Virus record (IMG/VR): IMGVR_UViG_3300021091_000085 | Location: 1-57,389 of that record | DNA from: a virus | DNA: 57,389 nucleotides | Strand: one strand, 5' to 3' | Shown: in pieces, positions 42,362-51,202 of the stretch | Layout: the number at the start of each line of letters is the position of its first letter | Numbering within the stretch: the first letter of the stretch is position 1 | The notes under the pieces: generated by a model | The model's input: only the letters and a program-made list of their open reading frames with translations | Database searches by the model: none | What the model was told of the DNA's origin: nothing | Position numbers and translations under genes: made by a program

Positions 42362-43404
42362 TTTAAACATTCCTTATATAAATTATTAACATATTTACGC
42401 ACTTCAGGTTTATTATCTATCTCCATTAAATTAATAAACTCATCAATCATTGTAGGTATATCTATACTTTGAAGATGAGTATCCTGGTTTGCGTTAATAT
42501 CAATTTTATCAATATCTAGTTTATAATCTACACTAAACCCTAATGGTTTAAGTTGTGATAATTTAGTAGATATTTTATTAATGTTATCAGGTGGTAATTT
42601 TTTATCTACACATAAACGTACAATATTGTTTGTAACAATGTTTTGTATTGTCTTGTCTATATTGTCACCTTGTATCTCACTTAATTTAACAAGATAATGT
42701 CTAGGTGAAACAGTATTCTCTATTGTTTCATATGAATTATCCACAAAATTGTAAATATAAACATATTTCTTTCTTTCCGCATCACCAAAATCCATTTGAA
42801 ATGTATTGCCTACATAGATAATTTTACCATTATCAAATACACGCTCCTGATTTAAATGGAAATGACCAGTAAATGTTATTCTTGCATTGTTAAGTAATTG
42901 ATTATAGTCTTCACCATGGTCGCATATTTTGAAATTATTAATTTGGAAATTAGCTAATTCAAAATGACCAAATACTATATCACTTTCAGGTATATTTGTT
43001 ACAGAACAACCCCAAGGTGCAAACGATACTCTTCTACCGTGTATTGTTGCTGAATATAACTCATCTAAAACAGTTACATTCGATTTACCTTTAAATACAG
43101 ATAACGAATTTATTGATGCGTCATGCTTTAAGTAACAGTCATGATTACCTGGTATCATGACTATATTAAACCCATCTAATATGCTTAATATTTTTGATGA
43201 CACGTCTAATGTAGATACATTAATTTCATCACGATGATGAAACCAATCTCCGCAAAACATAATATCTTCTATACTATTTTGATTTAATATATCTTTCAAC
43301 CACGTAGCATAATTTATAGCAATTGTATGCCAGGATGGATTATTTTGATGAGCTCCAAGATGTAAATCAGAAATTATAGCAATCCGTTTATTTTTAAAAA
43401 TCAT
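42358..43404 (-). CDS. 47: recombination nuclease gp47 (SbcD/Mre11-like)
   Basis: 348 aa (T4 339 aa). All calcineurin-like phosphoesterase motifs are present: ISDLHLGAH, FCGDWFHHRDE, IPGNHDCYL, FGHFELAN and FTGHFHLNQ, giving the two-metal site. It works with gp46 in end resection and host DNA breakdown. It begins the minus-strand run gp47, glycosyltransferase, gp46, glycosyltransferase, gp43. Confidence 0.95.
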   Translation of the reverse strand: MIFKNKRIAIISDLHLGAHQNNPSWHTIAINYATWLKDILNQNSIEDIMFCGDWFHHRDEINVSTLDVSSKILSILDGFNIVMIPGNHDCYLKHDASINSLSVFKGKSNVTVLDELYSATIHGRRVSFAPWGCSVTNIPESDIVFGHFELANFQINNFKICDHGEDYNQLLNNARITFTGHFHLNQERVFDNGKIIYVGNTFQMDFGDAERKKYVYIYNFVDNSYETIENTVSPRHYLVKLSEIQGDNIDKTIQNIVTNNIVRLCVDKKLPPDNINKISTKLSQLKPLGFSVDYKLDIDKIDINANQDTHLQSIDIPTMIDEFINLMEIDNKPEVRKYVNNLYKECLK

Positions 43405-43438
43405 ATTGTAAATTTATAATGATATTTTAAATACTATT

Positions 43439-44557
43439 ATGGTTAATTCCAACATAAGAATCGTCACTAGTGTATATCATTCTCACAGGGAAAGTGAATT
43501 GGGTGGTAGAAGTTGGCCTGAAGAATATTATAAGTGGACTTTATTTAACATATTTAACATGGGGTTACCGGTTACAATTTTTTGCAATACAGATAACAAC
43601 ACTGTTGTAAAAATAAACAACATAATTTCTGAGTTTAAAACAAACCTAAACGATAAATTAGATGCTGAAATAATACAGCACGAATTGAGATCACACCCAT
43701 ATTTGGATTTAATTATAAGCAATAGAGTAAAATCGTTAGAAAAAATAAACAGCGATAAAGTTAACAATCCAAACGGGTTTTATTGGACTCGTAATGAAAC
43801 AATTTGTCATTCGAAGGTTATATTTTTAAAGAAGGTCTTTGATAAGTACCCTGATCTTGGTAGTGTAATTTGGTTAGATGCAGGTATAACTCATTGGGGT
43901 CTAAATCCTAGATGTTACGGTGGTATGGAAATTAACGGTGGTGGCCACAATTATACTCAATTTTATCCACATAGTACTTCAACAATGTTCAAACCATCAA
44001 TTGGTGAAGGCTTTAAGAAATTGTTATCAACTAATGATATATTTTTAGTTGGTCATAAAAATAATTGGTATGATAGCAATTTACAATGGGTACAAGCAAT
44101 TTACGTGTTTAAAAATAATTTAAAAGATTATATTGATCCAAATTGTGAATGGAGTTTAGGTGAAAACAATAAAGTTTATAAATTATCCCCGGTTTATACA
44201 CCGGGTGTGAGTACATATTCAAGACAACCAACTGATAAAGGTAAGCATGACCCTATAGGTATTTTCACCAAACAGATTATAGGTGGTATTATTGGTGTAA
44301 CTCGCTCTAAAATAGATCATTTGAATCATTTTTATTATGATCATTTAAACTTTTTATTGAACTACGAATATAATACATTATTCACTGAAGAGCCAATTTT
44401 ATCATTATATTACTCATTATTTAGACCTAAATTTTTAGAATTTTCAGATTGGTCACATAATGTACCCCATAATCCACCAAACCCTTGCACCACCGATGGT
44501 ACATTTACAAAAAGTTTTTATACAGTTTGGAACGATATAAGTGAATACAACAGTTAA
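43439..44557 (+). CDS. HtrL/YibB-like glycosyltransferase
   Basis: 372 aa. The N terminus IRIVTSVYHSHRE and GLPVTIFCNTDNN form a GT-A nucleotide-binding start. CHSKVIFLKKVF is followed by the family hallmark VIWLDAGIT (D147). The same arrangement is in the truncated gene at 56,848. HtrL/WlaTC proteins are linked to lipooligosaccharide or capsule sugar transfer. A TTTTAAATA box precedes the start. It is isolated on the plus strand between divergent and convergent neighbours, suggesting independent late expression. Confidence 0.75.
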   Translation: MVNSNIRIVTSVYHSHRESELGGRSWPEEYYKWTLFNIFNMGLPVTIFCNTDNNTVVKINNIISEFKTNLNDKLDAEIIQHELRSHPYLDLIISNRVKSLEKINSDKVNNPNGFYWTRNETICHSKVIFLKKVFDKYPDLGSVIWLDAGITHWGLNPRCYGGMEINGGGHNYTQFYPHSTSTMFKPSIGEGFKKLLSTNDIFLVGHKNNWYDSNLQWVQAIYVFKNNLKDYIDPNCEWSLGENNKVYKLSPVYTPGVSTYSRQPTDKGKHDPIGIFTKQIIGGIIGVTRSKIDHLNHFYYDHLNFLLNYEYNTLFTEEPILSLYYSLFRPKFLEFSDWSHNVPHNPPNPCTTDGTFTKSFYTVWNDISEYNS

Positions 44558-45504
44558 CGGTGTCTCCACTTTTCTTCCACCAAAATATTATCAATTATAG
44601 TTTTATTGCTATCATTCATATTCTGACTTAATTTATTAAGAACTTGATCGAGTTCATATTTTACAGACGGGTTGTCTTTTTGCTTTTGTTTTAAAGTTTC
44701 AATTGTATCTATAATTTTAATAAGTGTTTGTTTGTAGCTTTGCGTTACTGCGCTTGATGTATATTTAGCCATTTCAAATGCTTTAGGTGTCAAGCCTTTT
44801 ATAACACCTAAAACCACTGAACCGATAAGGTCAAAAATTGAAAATATAGTTGCTGCTATAGGATTTACAGTTGATAAAATTCTCAATATAATAAAGAGTA
44901 CACTAAAAATTATTAAAAATGTAAATGTACTTATAAAAAATCTTTTTAAACCCCAAAACACAGCATTTAAACCAAAAAACCCACTCATTGAATCAAATGC
45001 AGCTTGATTTTCATCTGCTGTTTTTGCCGACTGTTTTGCAACATCAGTAAGATTTCTTATTTGATCAGCATGTTGTTTTTGTAGACCAGTTTTTTCTCTT
45101 TGTAATTCGACAATTTGACTATCACGCTGAACTAATAATTGTTCACCTTTTTTGCGTTCATTTGCAATTGTTGAATTCAACAAATCAACAATTTTGTTAA
45201 TTTTTTGCAATTCATCTAAATTAGGTGTACCAACAATATTAATTACCCGTTCGTTTAATTGTTGGGCAGTGGTTACTTGTATTGGTGGGTTGGTTATTTG
45301 ATTTAAACTACGTTGTGTACCTGCAATTAATATAGCTGTTTGATTTTTTTGATCTGTGGTATTATCTACCAACTCACTAAAAATTTTAGCTACTTTTTTA
45401 TCTTCTTTGTCAATTGCTTTTTGATTGGTGGTGACTTGCTTTGAAGGTCTAACTGTAGAACAACCTGCTAGTATAAACAATAAAATAATTACACCCCAAC
45501 GCAT
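44554..45504 (-). CDS. lipoprotein with periplasmic coiled coil and membrane helices
   Basis: 316 aa. Residues 1-15 form a lipoprotein signal (VIILLFILAGC, lipobox Cys15). Residues 30-165 are polar and coiled-coil (STIANERKKGEQLL, QIVELQREKTGLQK). Two hydrophobic spans lie at about 190-210 and 215-235. A soluble charged tail of about 80 aa follows. A lipid-anchored N terminus with downstream inner-membrane spans recalls unimolecular spanins or other envelope-bridging proteins. It is longer than typical u-spanins and its tail would be cytoplasmic or periplasmic depending on span number. Lysis or superinfection exclusion are options. Confidence 0.75.
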   Translation of the reverse strand: MRWGVIILLFILAGCSTVRPSKQVTTNQKAIDKEDKKVAKIFSELVDNTTDQKNQTAILIAGTQRSLNQITNPPIQVTTAQQLNERVINIVGTPNLDELQKINKIVDLLNSTIANERKKGEQLLVQRDSQIVELQREKTGLQKQHADQIRNLTDVAKQSAKTADENQAAFDSMSGFFGLNAVFWGLKRFFISTFTFLIIFSVLFIILRILSTVNPIAATIFSIFDLIGSVVLGVIKGLTPKAFEMAKYTSSAVTQSYKQTLIKIIDTIETLKQKQKDNPSVKYELDQVLNKLSQNMNDSNKTIIDNILVEEKWRHR

Positions 45505-45512
45505 GTAATTAT

Positions 45513-46010
45513 TTATACAGAAGCATTGTAGTTATCTTGTGTATCTTCATGCACTATATTAACATATACACAACCATTTGTTATATCTTTATCACCCATT
45601 ATATCTTCATAAACTTTATGTTTATAATCTGTAACAATTTCCTGATGTTTTTTCTCCTTTTTTATACGGTTAATAAATGCATGAAAAGCAATTGTTGTAA
45701 AATATGAAAAAGGATTATAACTATTACCTTCACTATCTCTTGCATCTAACTCAAATTTCTTATTCTTTAATGCTTGGAACATCTTAACTATTGCATCACC
45801 TATCATTTCATCTTTATATGAATAATTGATAAAATTAGGTGCATAGCTCAACCCATGTGCAATTTTTGATAATGAATCACAAAGTTTTTCTGTACATTCA
45901 CCAGTTTTGTAGTACGCTTTGATCTCTTCTTCAAATTCCTTACTATTAACATAATGAGGACGATCCTTAGGTTTAATTTTTTTACCGTTTTGAAGTTTTT
46001 TACTTAGCAT
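45513..46010 (-). CDS. 55: late sigma factor gp55
   Basis: 165 aa (T4 185 aa). It matches the sigma-70 region 2 remnant of gp55: FINYSYKDEMIGDAIVKMFQALKNKKF followed by NPFSYFTTIAFHAFINRIKKEK. It directs host RNA polymerase to TATAAATA-type late promoters and links to clamp gp45. Many TAAATA boxes in this window fit its expected target. It overlaps the upstream kinase gene by 11 bases. Confidence 0.9.
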   Translation of the reverse strand: MLSKKLQNGKKIKPKDRPHYVNSKEFEEEIKAYYKTGECTEKLCDSLSKIAHGLSYAPNFINYSYKDEMIGDAIVKMFQALKNKKFELDARDSEGNSYNPFSYFTTIAFHAFINRIKKEKKHQEIVTDYKHKVYEDIMGDKDITNGCVYVNIVHEDTQDNYNASV

Positions 46011-46611
46011 ATAATTGTTTAAAACCTTGAAATTTTATTTCTTCGAAAAATTGAATGGCTTTTTGAACGCGCTGTTCAAGTGGTCCTCTTAAACTGAGAA
46101 TTCTAACATTATTATTATTTAAAAATTTATTATTACACTTTAAATAATTAATAAATTCTACAGAAATGTCTGTTCTAAACGTGTTATCTGTAGATCTAAT
46201 ACCATCATCCACCAAATCAATATTTTCAATATCACAGTGAAATATTACTGAATAGTATGGCACCAACTTTCTAACCAGGTAACCTGAATATCTTAATAAT
46301 TCTTCAGGGAGAGTTTGTTGTTTTGCAAAAAAATTAGTGTAAACATATGCATCAATTATTGTCCTATCAGTAACAAGAATTCTTTTTAACTTTGTATTAT
46401 ACGCATGATTTAATAACGGTTTAATATGATGGTTCAGCGTCATACATTGAACTAACTCAAGTTCTTTACTTGTAATATCAGTTAAATCTTTAGGTAAAAC
46501 TTGTTCAGGTTGAAATACAACATCAAAATTACAGTTGGTAAGATAACTACACAATTGTGTTGCAATTGTAGTTTTACCAGCGCACTGCGGTCCTGTAAAT
46601 CCTATGATCAT
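46000..46611 (-). CDS. P-loop kinase
   Basis: 203 aa. Walker A GPQCAGKTT lies at residues 6-14, and RILVTDRTIIDAYVY, VIFHCDIENIDLVDDGIRSTD and a late Arg-containing helix follow, as in thymidylate/deoxynucleoside kinases and NadR-type AAA_28 proteins. The DDGIRSTDNTFR segment is typical of the latter group. It may phosphorylate a nucleotide or nicotinamide riboside. It overlaps UvsW (ATGA) and gp55. Substrate unknown. Confidence 0.7.
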   Translation of the reverse strand: MIIGFTGPQCAGKTTIATQLCSYLTNCNFDVVFQPEQVLPKDLTDITSKELELVQCMTLNHHIKPLLNHAYNTKLKRILVTDRTIIDAYVYTNFFAKQQTLPEELLRYSGYLVRKLVPYYSVIFHCDIENIDLVDDGIRSTDNTFRTDISVEFINYLKCNNKFLNNNNVRILSLRGPLEQRVQKAIQFFEEIKFQGFKQLYAK

Positions 46612-48062
46612 ATTTTTTCCTGAAAATTGTGTGTCTTAACTAATATACGCTCGTTTTTATATAATTCAAGTCTACGATCTGAATGGTCACCACCATATTT
46701 AAGCTGATCTGCTATATCAACTAACACTAATTTATTTTTATTTTCATGTAACCGTAAACCCCTACCGATACTTTGCAGTATTTTAACTTTCGCTTTACCA
46801 CCGCTTGCAAATATAATGTAGTGTATGTTATTAATACTAATACCGGTACTAAATATTTTACTTATTGCTATACAAATGATATTATCTTGCTGCTCCATCA
46901 TTTGTTTAACTTTATCTCGTTCACTTACTTCAACTTCACCTTGTATAAAAAACACCTGTTTAGATGGGCACATTTCCTTAAGTGTGGAAAATATTGTTTC
47001 GCCATGTTTAATTAAATCTACAAGTATAAGAGTATTATTTTTAATACCGTTACAAAACTTACCAATAAGCTGATTTCTAAATATATTACCGGTAATAAAT
47101 TCTTGTTCAGCTCTATACCACACTCCCGGGTCTACCAAATCCATAGAACCATAATTTGGTAATATATTATATGAAATATTAAAAATTAATGCTTCAGCAG
47201 TAGTTATATACTTATCATCTCGTAATTCGTAACTACGTTTTTCATACAACACCGAGCCAATTTTACCTATTATGTTATATTGATCAGGTAATTCTTCAGG
47301 CAATGTACCTGTAAATCCAAACTTGTGGACTGTTTTAACTGATTTTATTAATTTGTTAATCTTATTATCTTTACGTAATTTATGCACCTCATCTATAATA
47401 AGAGTATCGACATATTTTATCCATTCAGTATCGGTATTTTTACTTTGTAAAATACCTAAATTAGCAATAATTACGTTTGAACCTAAATTTAACTCATTGT
47501 TACCAGTCCATTTTGAAAACGTAAAGTTTACACCATACTTCACAAAATCATCGTACGTTTGATTTACAAGACCTAAATCTGGAACAACTACAAGTACCTT
47601 CCATATATCTTTTTTATCTATAAGCTGATATAGATTTTCAAGCAGTGTAGCAAATGTTAAAGTTTTGCCACCTGCGGTAGCCAATAACACAACTCCTCTA
47701 CCATGTTGAAGACAAGAATTAACAATATCTTTCTGATAATCACGCAACTTTAAAGTCAATTCAGTTGAAAGATTATCTATAAATTTGGGGTTTAACCTAG
47801 TTTCAAGTTCTTGAGAAACACTAATTGATACACCATTAAACTCTTTTTCAATATAATCTTTTATTGTATATGTTAAACCTTCATCAAACCTACATGTAGG
47901 TGTAATTAAATAGGTTCTCTCAGGTATAAATCTACCTATTCTACGAGCAAATTTAGCACCAGGGTTTTCGTACGAAAAATATTCTCTTACCCGTGCTACA
48001 ACATCATCATCACCGGTAATTACTGCACGTTTATTCCCTTGATCGTAGCTAAACTCAATCAT
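46608..48062 (-). CDS. uvsW: UvsW helicase
   Basis: 484 aa (T4 502 aa). SF2 motifs: LLATAGGKT (I), IIDEVHK (II), FGFTGTLP (III), IAISKIFSTGISINN (V) and QSIGRGLRLHE (VI). An N-terminal double-psi-like substrate domain precedes them. It unwinds R-loops and branches recombination intermediates, switching T4 from origin to recombination-dependent replication. Its ATG overlaps the UvsY stop, as expected from the T4 uvsY-uvsW neighbourhood. Confidence 0.95.
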   Translation of the reverse strand: MIEFSYDQGNKRAVITGDDDVVARVREYFSYENPGAKFARRIGRFIPERTYLITPTCRFDEGLTYTIKDYIEKEFNGVSISVSQELETRLNPKFIDNLSTELTLKLRDYQKDIVNSCLQHGRGVVLLATAGGKTLTFATLLENLYQLIDKKDIWKVLVVVPDLGLVNQTYDDFVKYGVNFTFSKWTGNNELNLGSNVIIANLGILQSKNTDTEWIKYVDTLIIDEVHKLRKDNKINKLIKSVKTVHKFGFTGTLPEELPDQYNIIGKIGSVLYEKRSYELRDDKYITTAEALIFNISYNILPNYGSMDLVDPGVWYRAEQEFITGNIFRNQLIGKFCNGIKNNTLILVDLIKHGETIFSTLKEMCPSKQVFFIQGEVEVSERDKVKQMMEQQDNIICIAISKIFSTGISINNIHYIIFASGGKAKVKILQSIGRGLRLHENKNKLVLVDIADQLKYGGDHSDRRLELYKNERILVKTHNFQEKI

Positions 48063-48466
48063 GTAGTTTCAATTGTAATTATTTTTACTATGTTTGATAT
48101 ATCGAAGGTCATACTTGACAAAGTCTTTTCAGTCTTTTCAAGAAATTCGATAATAAGTTTAGTATATGTTATTTGTGTATCAATTTCAAATAGTGCGCTA
48201 TGTTTTAATGCATTTTTTTCTATAATAGGTTTAGGTAACGGTGCTGGTGATTGGTATTCTATTTGATTTACTATTTCTGTAAGTTTGAGAGATCTTTTTA
48301 AATTTAGCTCATTAAGATCAATTTTATGTCTCACCAACCTTCCCGACCATTTATGTTTTATACCAGGTAATGCCAATTGAACTTCTTTGAGATTAAACTG
48401 ATCTATCTTAACATCCGCATCTAATTCGGTAATATATTTTTCGAGCAGCTCTTTTCCAGATATCAT
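48059..48466 (-). CDS. uvsY: UvsY recombination mediator
   Basis: About 135 aa from the ATG at 48,466 (MISGKELLEKYI), matching T4 UvsY (137 aa) better than the upstream ATG at 48,511. The HKWSGRL segment near residue 40 and the C-terminal FEIDTQITYTKLIIEFLEK helix region are in the UvsY positions. Immediate linkage to uvsW supports the call. It loads UvsX onto gp32-covered ssDNA. Confidence 0.78.
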   Translation of the reverse strand: MISGKELLEKYITELDADVKIDQFNLKEVQLALPGIKHKWSGRLVRHKIDLNELNLKRSLKLTEIVNQIEYQSPAPLPKPIIEKNALKHSALFEIDTQITYTKLIIEFLEKTEKTLSSMTFDISNIVKIITIETT

Positions 48467-48537
48467 AGAGATAGTTTTAATCTTTTCTTCTATAAATATT
48501 ATAAAGGACAATTAATTGGGAAATCAACTGTAAAATT

Positions 48538-49047
48538 ATGAACTTTTCACAATATTATTATCTGCAAACAGAAAGTAAACATTACCCATTATTAGATATT
48601 AAAGGCGAAGTAATAATTGACTCACGTGGAAATCCAATATTTAACATGTCGGATTACGAATTTGAAAAAATACGAAGAGAAATTAATGGTTTACAACCAT
48701 TACCACCACCGCGACCTGAATGGAGCCAAATTATTAGAGTAAAACCATTAGATAAAAAAATTAAATCATGGTTAGATAAATCAATACCACCAGAAAACTT
48801 GAAAAATGAAACAAATCAAAGTGCTGTTATACAAGGTAACAATTTTGGTGATTTTCCAATGACTACATTTCAATCAGCACCAGAACTTTTACCAATACCT
48901 GGATCTAACACAGCAAATAAAATAGCAAAACGTAAAAAACAATATATTAAACCTGGTAATAGAAAAGTAGTTCCCAAATACAATGTTGGGAGAGTAAATA
49001 TGAATATGACTATGTTACCATACCAAACAAATAGTAGTTCATTATGA
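48538..49047 (+). CDS. late hypothetical protein with head-targeting-like N terminus
   Basis: 169 aa. It starts MNFSQYYYLQTESKHYP, where F at 3, aromatic spacing and L-Q-T-E followed by S fit a capsid-targeting peptide with a gp21-type site. The body is Pro-rich (PLPPPRPEWSQIIRVKP) with a basic end (KIAKRKKQYIKPGNRKVVPK). The next gene's ATG overlaps its stop (ATGA). Likely packaged or structural; no known family. Confidence 0.65.
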   Translation: MNFSQYYYLQTESKHYPLLDIKGEVIIDSRGNPIFNMSDYEFEKIRREINGLQPLPPPRPEWSQIIRVKPLDKKIKSWLDKSIPPENLKNETNQSAVIQGNNFGDFPMTTFQSAPELLPIPGSNTANKIAKRKKQYIKPGNRKVVPKYNVGRVNMNMTMLPYQTNSSSL

Positions 49048-49298
49048 AAACATTTGATCAGTTATACACTAAAATAATGGAAGATAATGTAGCTGGTGGT
49101 ACAGGATCTGTATTTTCCAATGGTAATGTTAACATTGGTTCAGGTGGTAATGAATTATATACCGGTGATACATATGCACCAGGTGATTATAGAATACCTA
49201 AAGTGTTAGGTGCAAAACAAATAAAGAAAAAAAGTAAGAAAAAAGGTAAGAGAAAAACAATTATACCAATACAGCGTAGAACATTTACATATTTCTAA
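49044..49298 (+). CDS. small basic protein with T4-type capsid-targeting N terminus
   Basis: 84 aa. MKTFDQLYTKIMEDN closely follows the T4 internal-protein leader pattern (M-K-T-x-x-E/Q-F/L-x... ending in an acid before small residues). A Gly/Asn-rich stretch and a strongly basic tail (KQIKKKSKKKGKRKT) follow. A small basic protein with a head-targeting leader is what T4 internal proteins look like. Candidate internal head protein, possibly injected with DNA. Coupled to the gene before it. Confidence 0.68.
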   Translation: MKTFDQLYTKIMEDNVAGGTGSVFSNGNVNIGSGGNELYTGDTYAPGDYRIPKVLGAKQIKKKSKKKGKRKTIIPIQRRTFTYF

Positions 49299-49309
49299 TA
49301 AGTGAGTAC

Positions 49310-49732
49310 ATGGATTTAGGTCATTGGGAAATTTGTTGTTTTAATCCTGATAATCAATTTATTAGTACGCAGTATGGTTTTATCTATTTAATTACCAATA
49401 CAGTTACTAATAAAATGTATATTGGTAAAAAACAGATGAAGACTATTAAAAAAAGACCACCGCTTAAAGGTAGAAAAAATAAAAGATGTGAAGAAATAGA
49501 AACTGATTGGAAAAACTACACCAGTTCAAGTAACGAGGTTAACGGTGATATACAAAAATACGGTAAAGATAAGTTCAAGTTTCAAATTATAATGTTTTGT
49601 ACAAGTAAATGGGAACTAGCGTATCATGAAGCTAGACTGCAATTTGAGCATAAAGTGTTATTGAGAGAAGATTTTTATAATGGAATTATTAATCTACGTA
49701 TTCCTAAGTTGAAAAAAACATTAAATACATGA
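49310..49732 (+). CDS. GIY-YIG nuclease-like protein
   Basis: 140 aa. YGFIYLITN and MYIGKKQ correspond to the GIY and YIG elements, and YHEARLQFEHKV supplies the later Glu region. Homologues in phages are free-standing homing endonucleases. It interrupts a run of late structural-type genes. The GIY Gly is shifted (FIYLI), so catalytic status is uncertain. Confidence 0.72.
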   Translation: MDLGHWEICCFNPDNQFISTQYGFIYLITNTVTNKMYIGKKQMKTIKKRPPLKGRKNKRCEEIETDWKNYTSSSNEVNGDIQKYGKDKFKFQIIMFCTSKWELAYHEARLQFEHKVLLREDFYNGIINLRIPKLKKTLNT

Positions 49733-49742
49733 ATAATATGGT

Positions 49743-50312
49743 ATGGATAATTTATCCCAGGTTTTAGATTTAGATGACCATGGTATTTGTTTAATCTGTG
49801 TAAATCAAGTTATAAGAGATATTAGTATTATTACGATTAATGATTTAAATTCGTATAATATTGATATAAATTTATCAAAACACGTCGTTAAGAAGTTTGT
49901 TCATTCAAGACTAGTACATCAACTATGCGAAAAAACTATAAAGTATAATACTAAAAATAAGGTAGTGTTATACTATAACTGTGAAGATAATGAATATGGA
50001 TGGTTTGACTGTTTTTTTGATAAAAATGTAATGGTAAAGTTTTTTAAAAGTGCAATGGTAACATATACAAAAATGTTACCGTTATGTATATTTACCGGTA
50101 AATTACCATTATTATACATTGAGAGTGAATTGAAACATAATAACGATGAAATAAAAATATTAGTTAATAAAATTCAACTATTGGCTAAAAACAAACAATC
50201 TAAATACGGTTGGTTTAAAAAAGCAAAACAATTTGCTGAAAAATACGAACTCAATTTTTTATCTAAAGACTATTTTACAACAGTAAAAAGTAAACAGATA
50301 TTGTATAAATAA
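49743..50312 (+). CDS. hypothetical protein, 189 aa
   Basis: No recognised domain. The N-terminal half is hydrophobic beta/alpha (GICLICVNQVIRDISIITIN), the middle has ENEYGWFDCFFDKNVMVKFF, and the C-terminal end is basic and helical (KYGWFKKAKQFAEKYEL). It follows the GIY-YIG gene by 10 bases on the plus strand and precedes a canonical TATAAATA box. Function unknown. Confidence 0.6.
   Translation: MDNLSQVLDLDDHGICLICVNQVIRDISIITINDLNSYNIDINLSKHVVKKFVHSRLVHQLCEKTIKYNTKNKVVLYYNCEDNEYGWFDCFFDKNVMVKFFKSAMVTYTKMLPLCIFTGKLPLLYIESELKHNNDEIKILVNKIQLLAKNKQSKYGWFKKAKQFAEKYELNFLSKDYFTTVKSKQILYK
50304..50311 (+). promoter_or_regulatory. canonical TATAAATA late promoter box
   Basis: An exact match to the T4 late consensus, five bases before the ATG at 50,317 and overlapping the end of the preceding gene. 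Confidence 0.65.
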
Positions 50313-50316
50313 TAGT

Positions 50317-50766
50317 ATGAAGTTCCAACAAACGCTTCAACAAAGATATAAGAAGCATTTAAACACCCCGGTTATATCGGAAAATCTTGATCAAGAAGAG
50401 ATTGATAGGTTGATTAATATTGCTAAAGAAGTTAGAGAAATTATGGATAGCACAAACTATAAAGTAGATGTGCTTAGATTTCTTTTTGACCATATAATGG
50501 AAGAAACTGAAAGATGTGGTAAATGTGTAAGTGTTGAATATGAAGAGGATGAGGAATTTTCTTTAACACCAAATGAAGTGAATGCAATAAACACTGCTTA
50601 TACAATGGCTCAAGGTAAAGCAAAAGGTGGGATGCTAAATACTCTCACAGGTGGTTTAATGGGTAACCCAGTCAAAAAAATACAAAAAGCATACGGTGAT
50701 GTATTAAATGCTTTATCAACAAGATTAACTGCAGCTGCAGCAAAAATGAAAAAGGGAGGCGTATAA
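50317..50766 (+). CDS. late virion-type protein, 149 aa
   Basis: Starts MKFQQTLQQRYKKHLNTPVISENLD, a long basic leader followed by I-S-E and N, in keeping with a processed head-targeting peptide. The body is helical with one Cys pair (CGKC) and an Ala/Gly-rich end (AMAQGKAKGGMLN-like, then LTAAAAKMKKGG). It precedes the next gene with a rare true Shine-Dalgarno (GGGAGG) at its own 3' end. Structural role inferred. Confidence 0.65.
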   Translation: MKFQQTLQQRYKKHLNTPVISENLDQEEIDRLINIAKEVREIMDSTNYKVDVLRFLFDHIMEETERCGKCVSVEYEEDEEFSLTPNEVNAINTAYTMAQGKAKGGMLNTLTGGLMGNPVKKIQKAYGDVLNALSTRLTAAAAKMKKGGV

Positions 50767-50767
50767 T

Positions 50768-51181
50768 ATGAGATTTAAATCAATTATTGGTGTAGAGGGT
50801 AAAAAAATTGAAAAAATTGTTACACCTATCCACGAGACAAAATTTAAAAAACTCATTAATAGTTATAAGTTAGATGAACAAACTGCTGACGACCCTAACG
50901 CTGCAGTAGCGCAAGATGCTGCATTAGACCCCACAGCAGCCCAAACAGCTCAAGCACAACAACAACCGCAACCAGAAGCTACCCCACCTGAGCAAGAAGA
51001 AACAGAAAAATTAACATCTGAAGGTGAGGTTGAATTAATTCGTTTACTAAGAAAAGCACTTACATTAGATATTGATCCAAATAAAATGCCAATCGAAGTA
51101 TTAAATGCAGATATCAATAAAAATAACGCACGGGAAATTTTCGATAAATTAAAGGCATTTATGTCGACATATACAGAGTAA
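50768..51181 (+). CDS. late hypothetical protein with Ala/Gln/Pro-rich linker
   Basis: 137 aa. The start is supported by GGGAGG at 50,754-50,759, eight bases upstream, one of the few clear ribosome-binding sites in the window. A basic N terminus (FKSIIGVEGKKIEKIV) is followed by an Ala/Gln/Pro-rich disordered stretch (about residues 45-80) and a helical acidic domain (EGEVELIRLLRKALTLDI). Probably a virion or scaffold component; no family recognised. Confidence 0.65.
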   Translation: MRFKSIIGVEGKKIEKIVTPIHETKFKKLINSYKLDEQTADDPNAAVAQDAALDPTAAQTAQAQQQPQPEATPPEQEETEKLTSEGEVELIRLLRKALTLDIDPNKMPIEVLNADINKNNAREIFDKLKAFMSTYTE

Positions 51182-51202
51182 GATTGAAAAATTGTATCAA
51201 CC

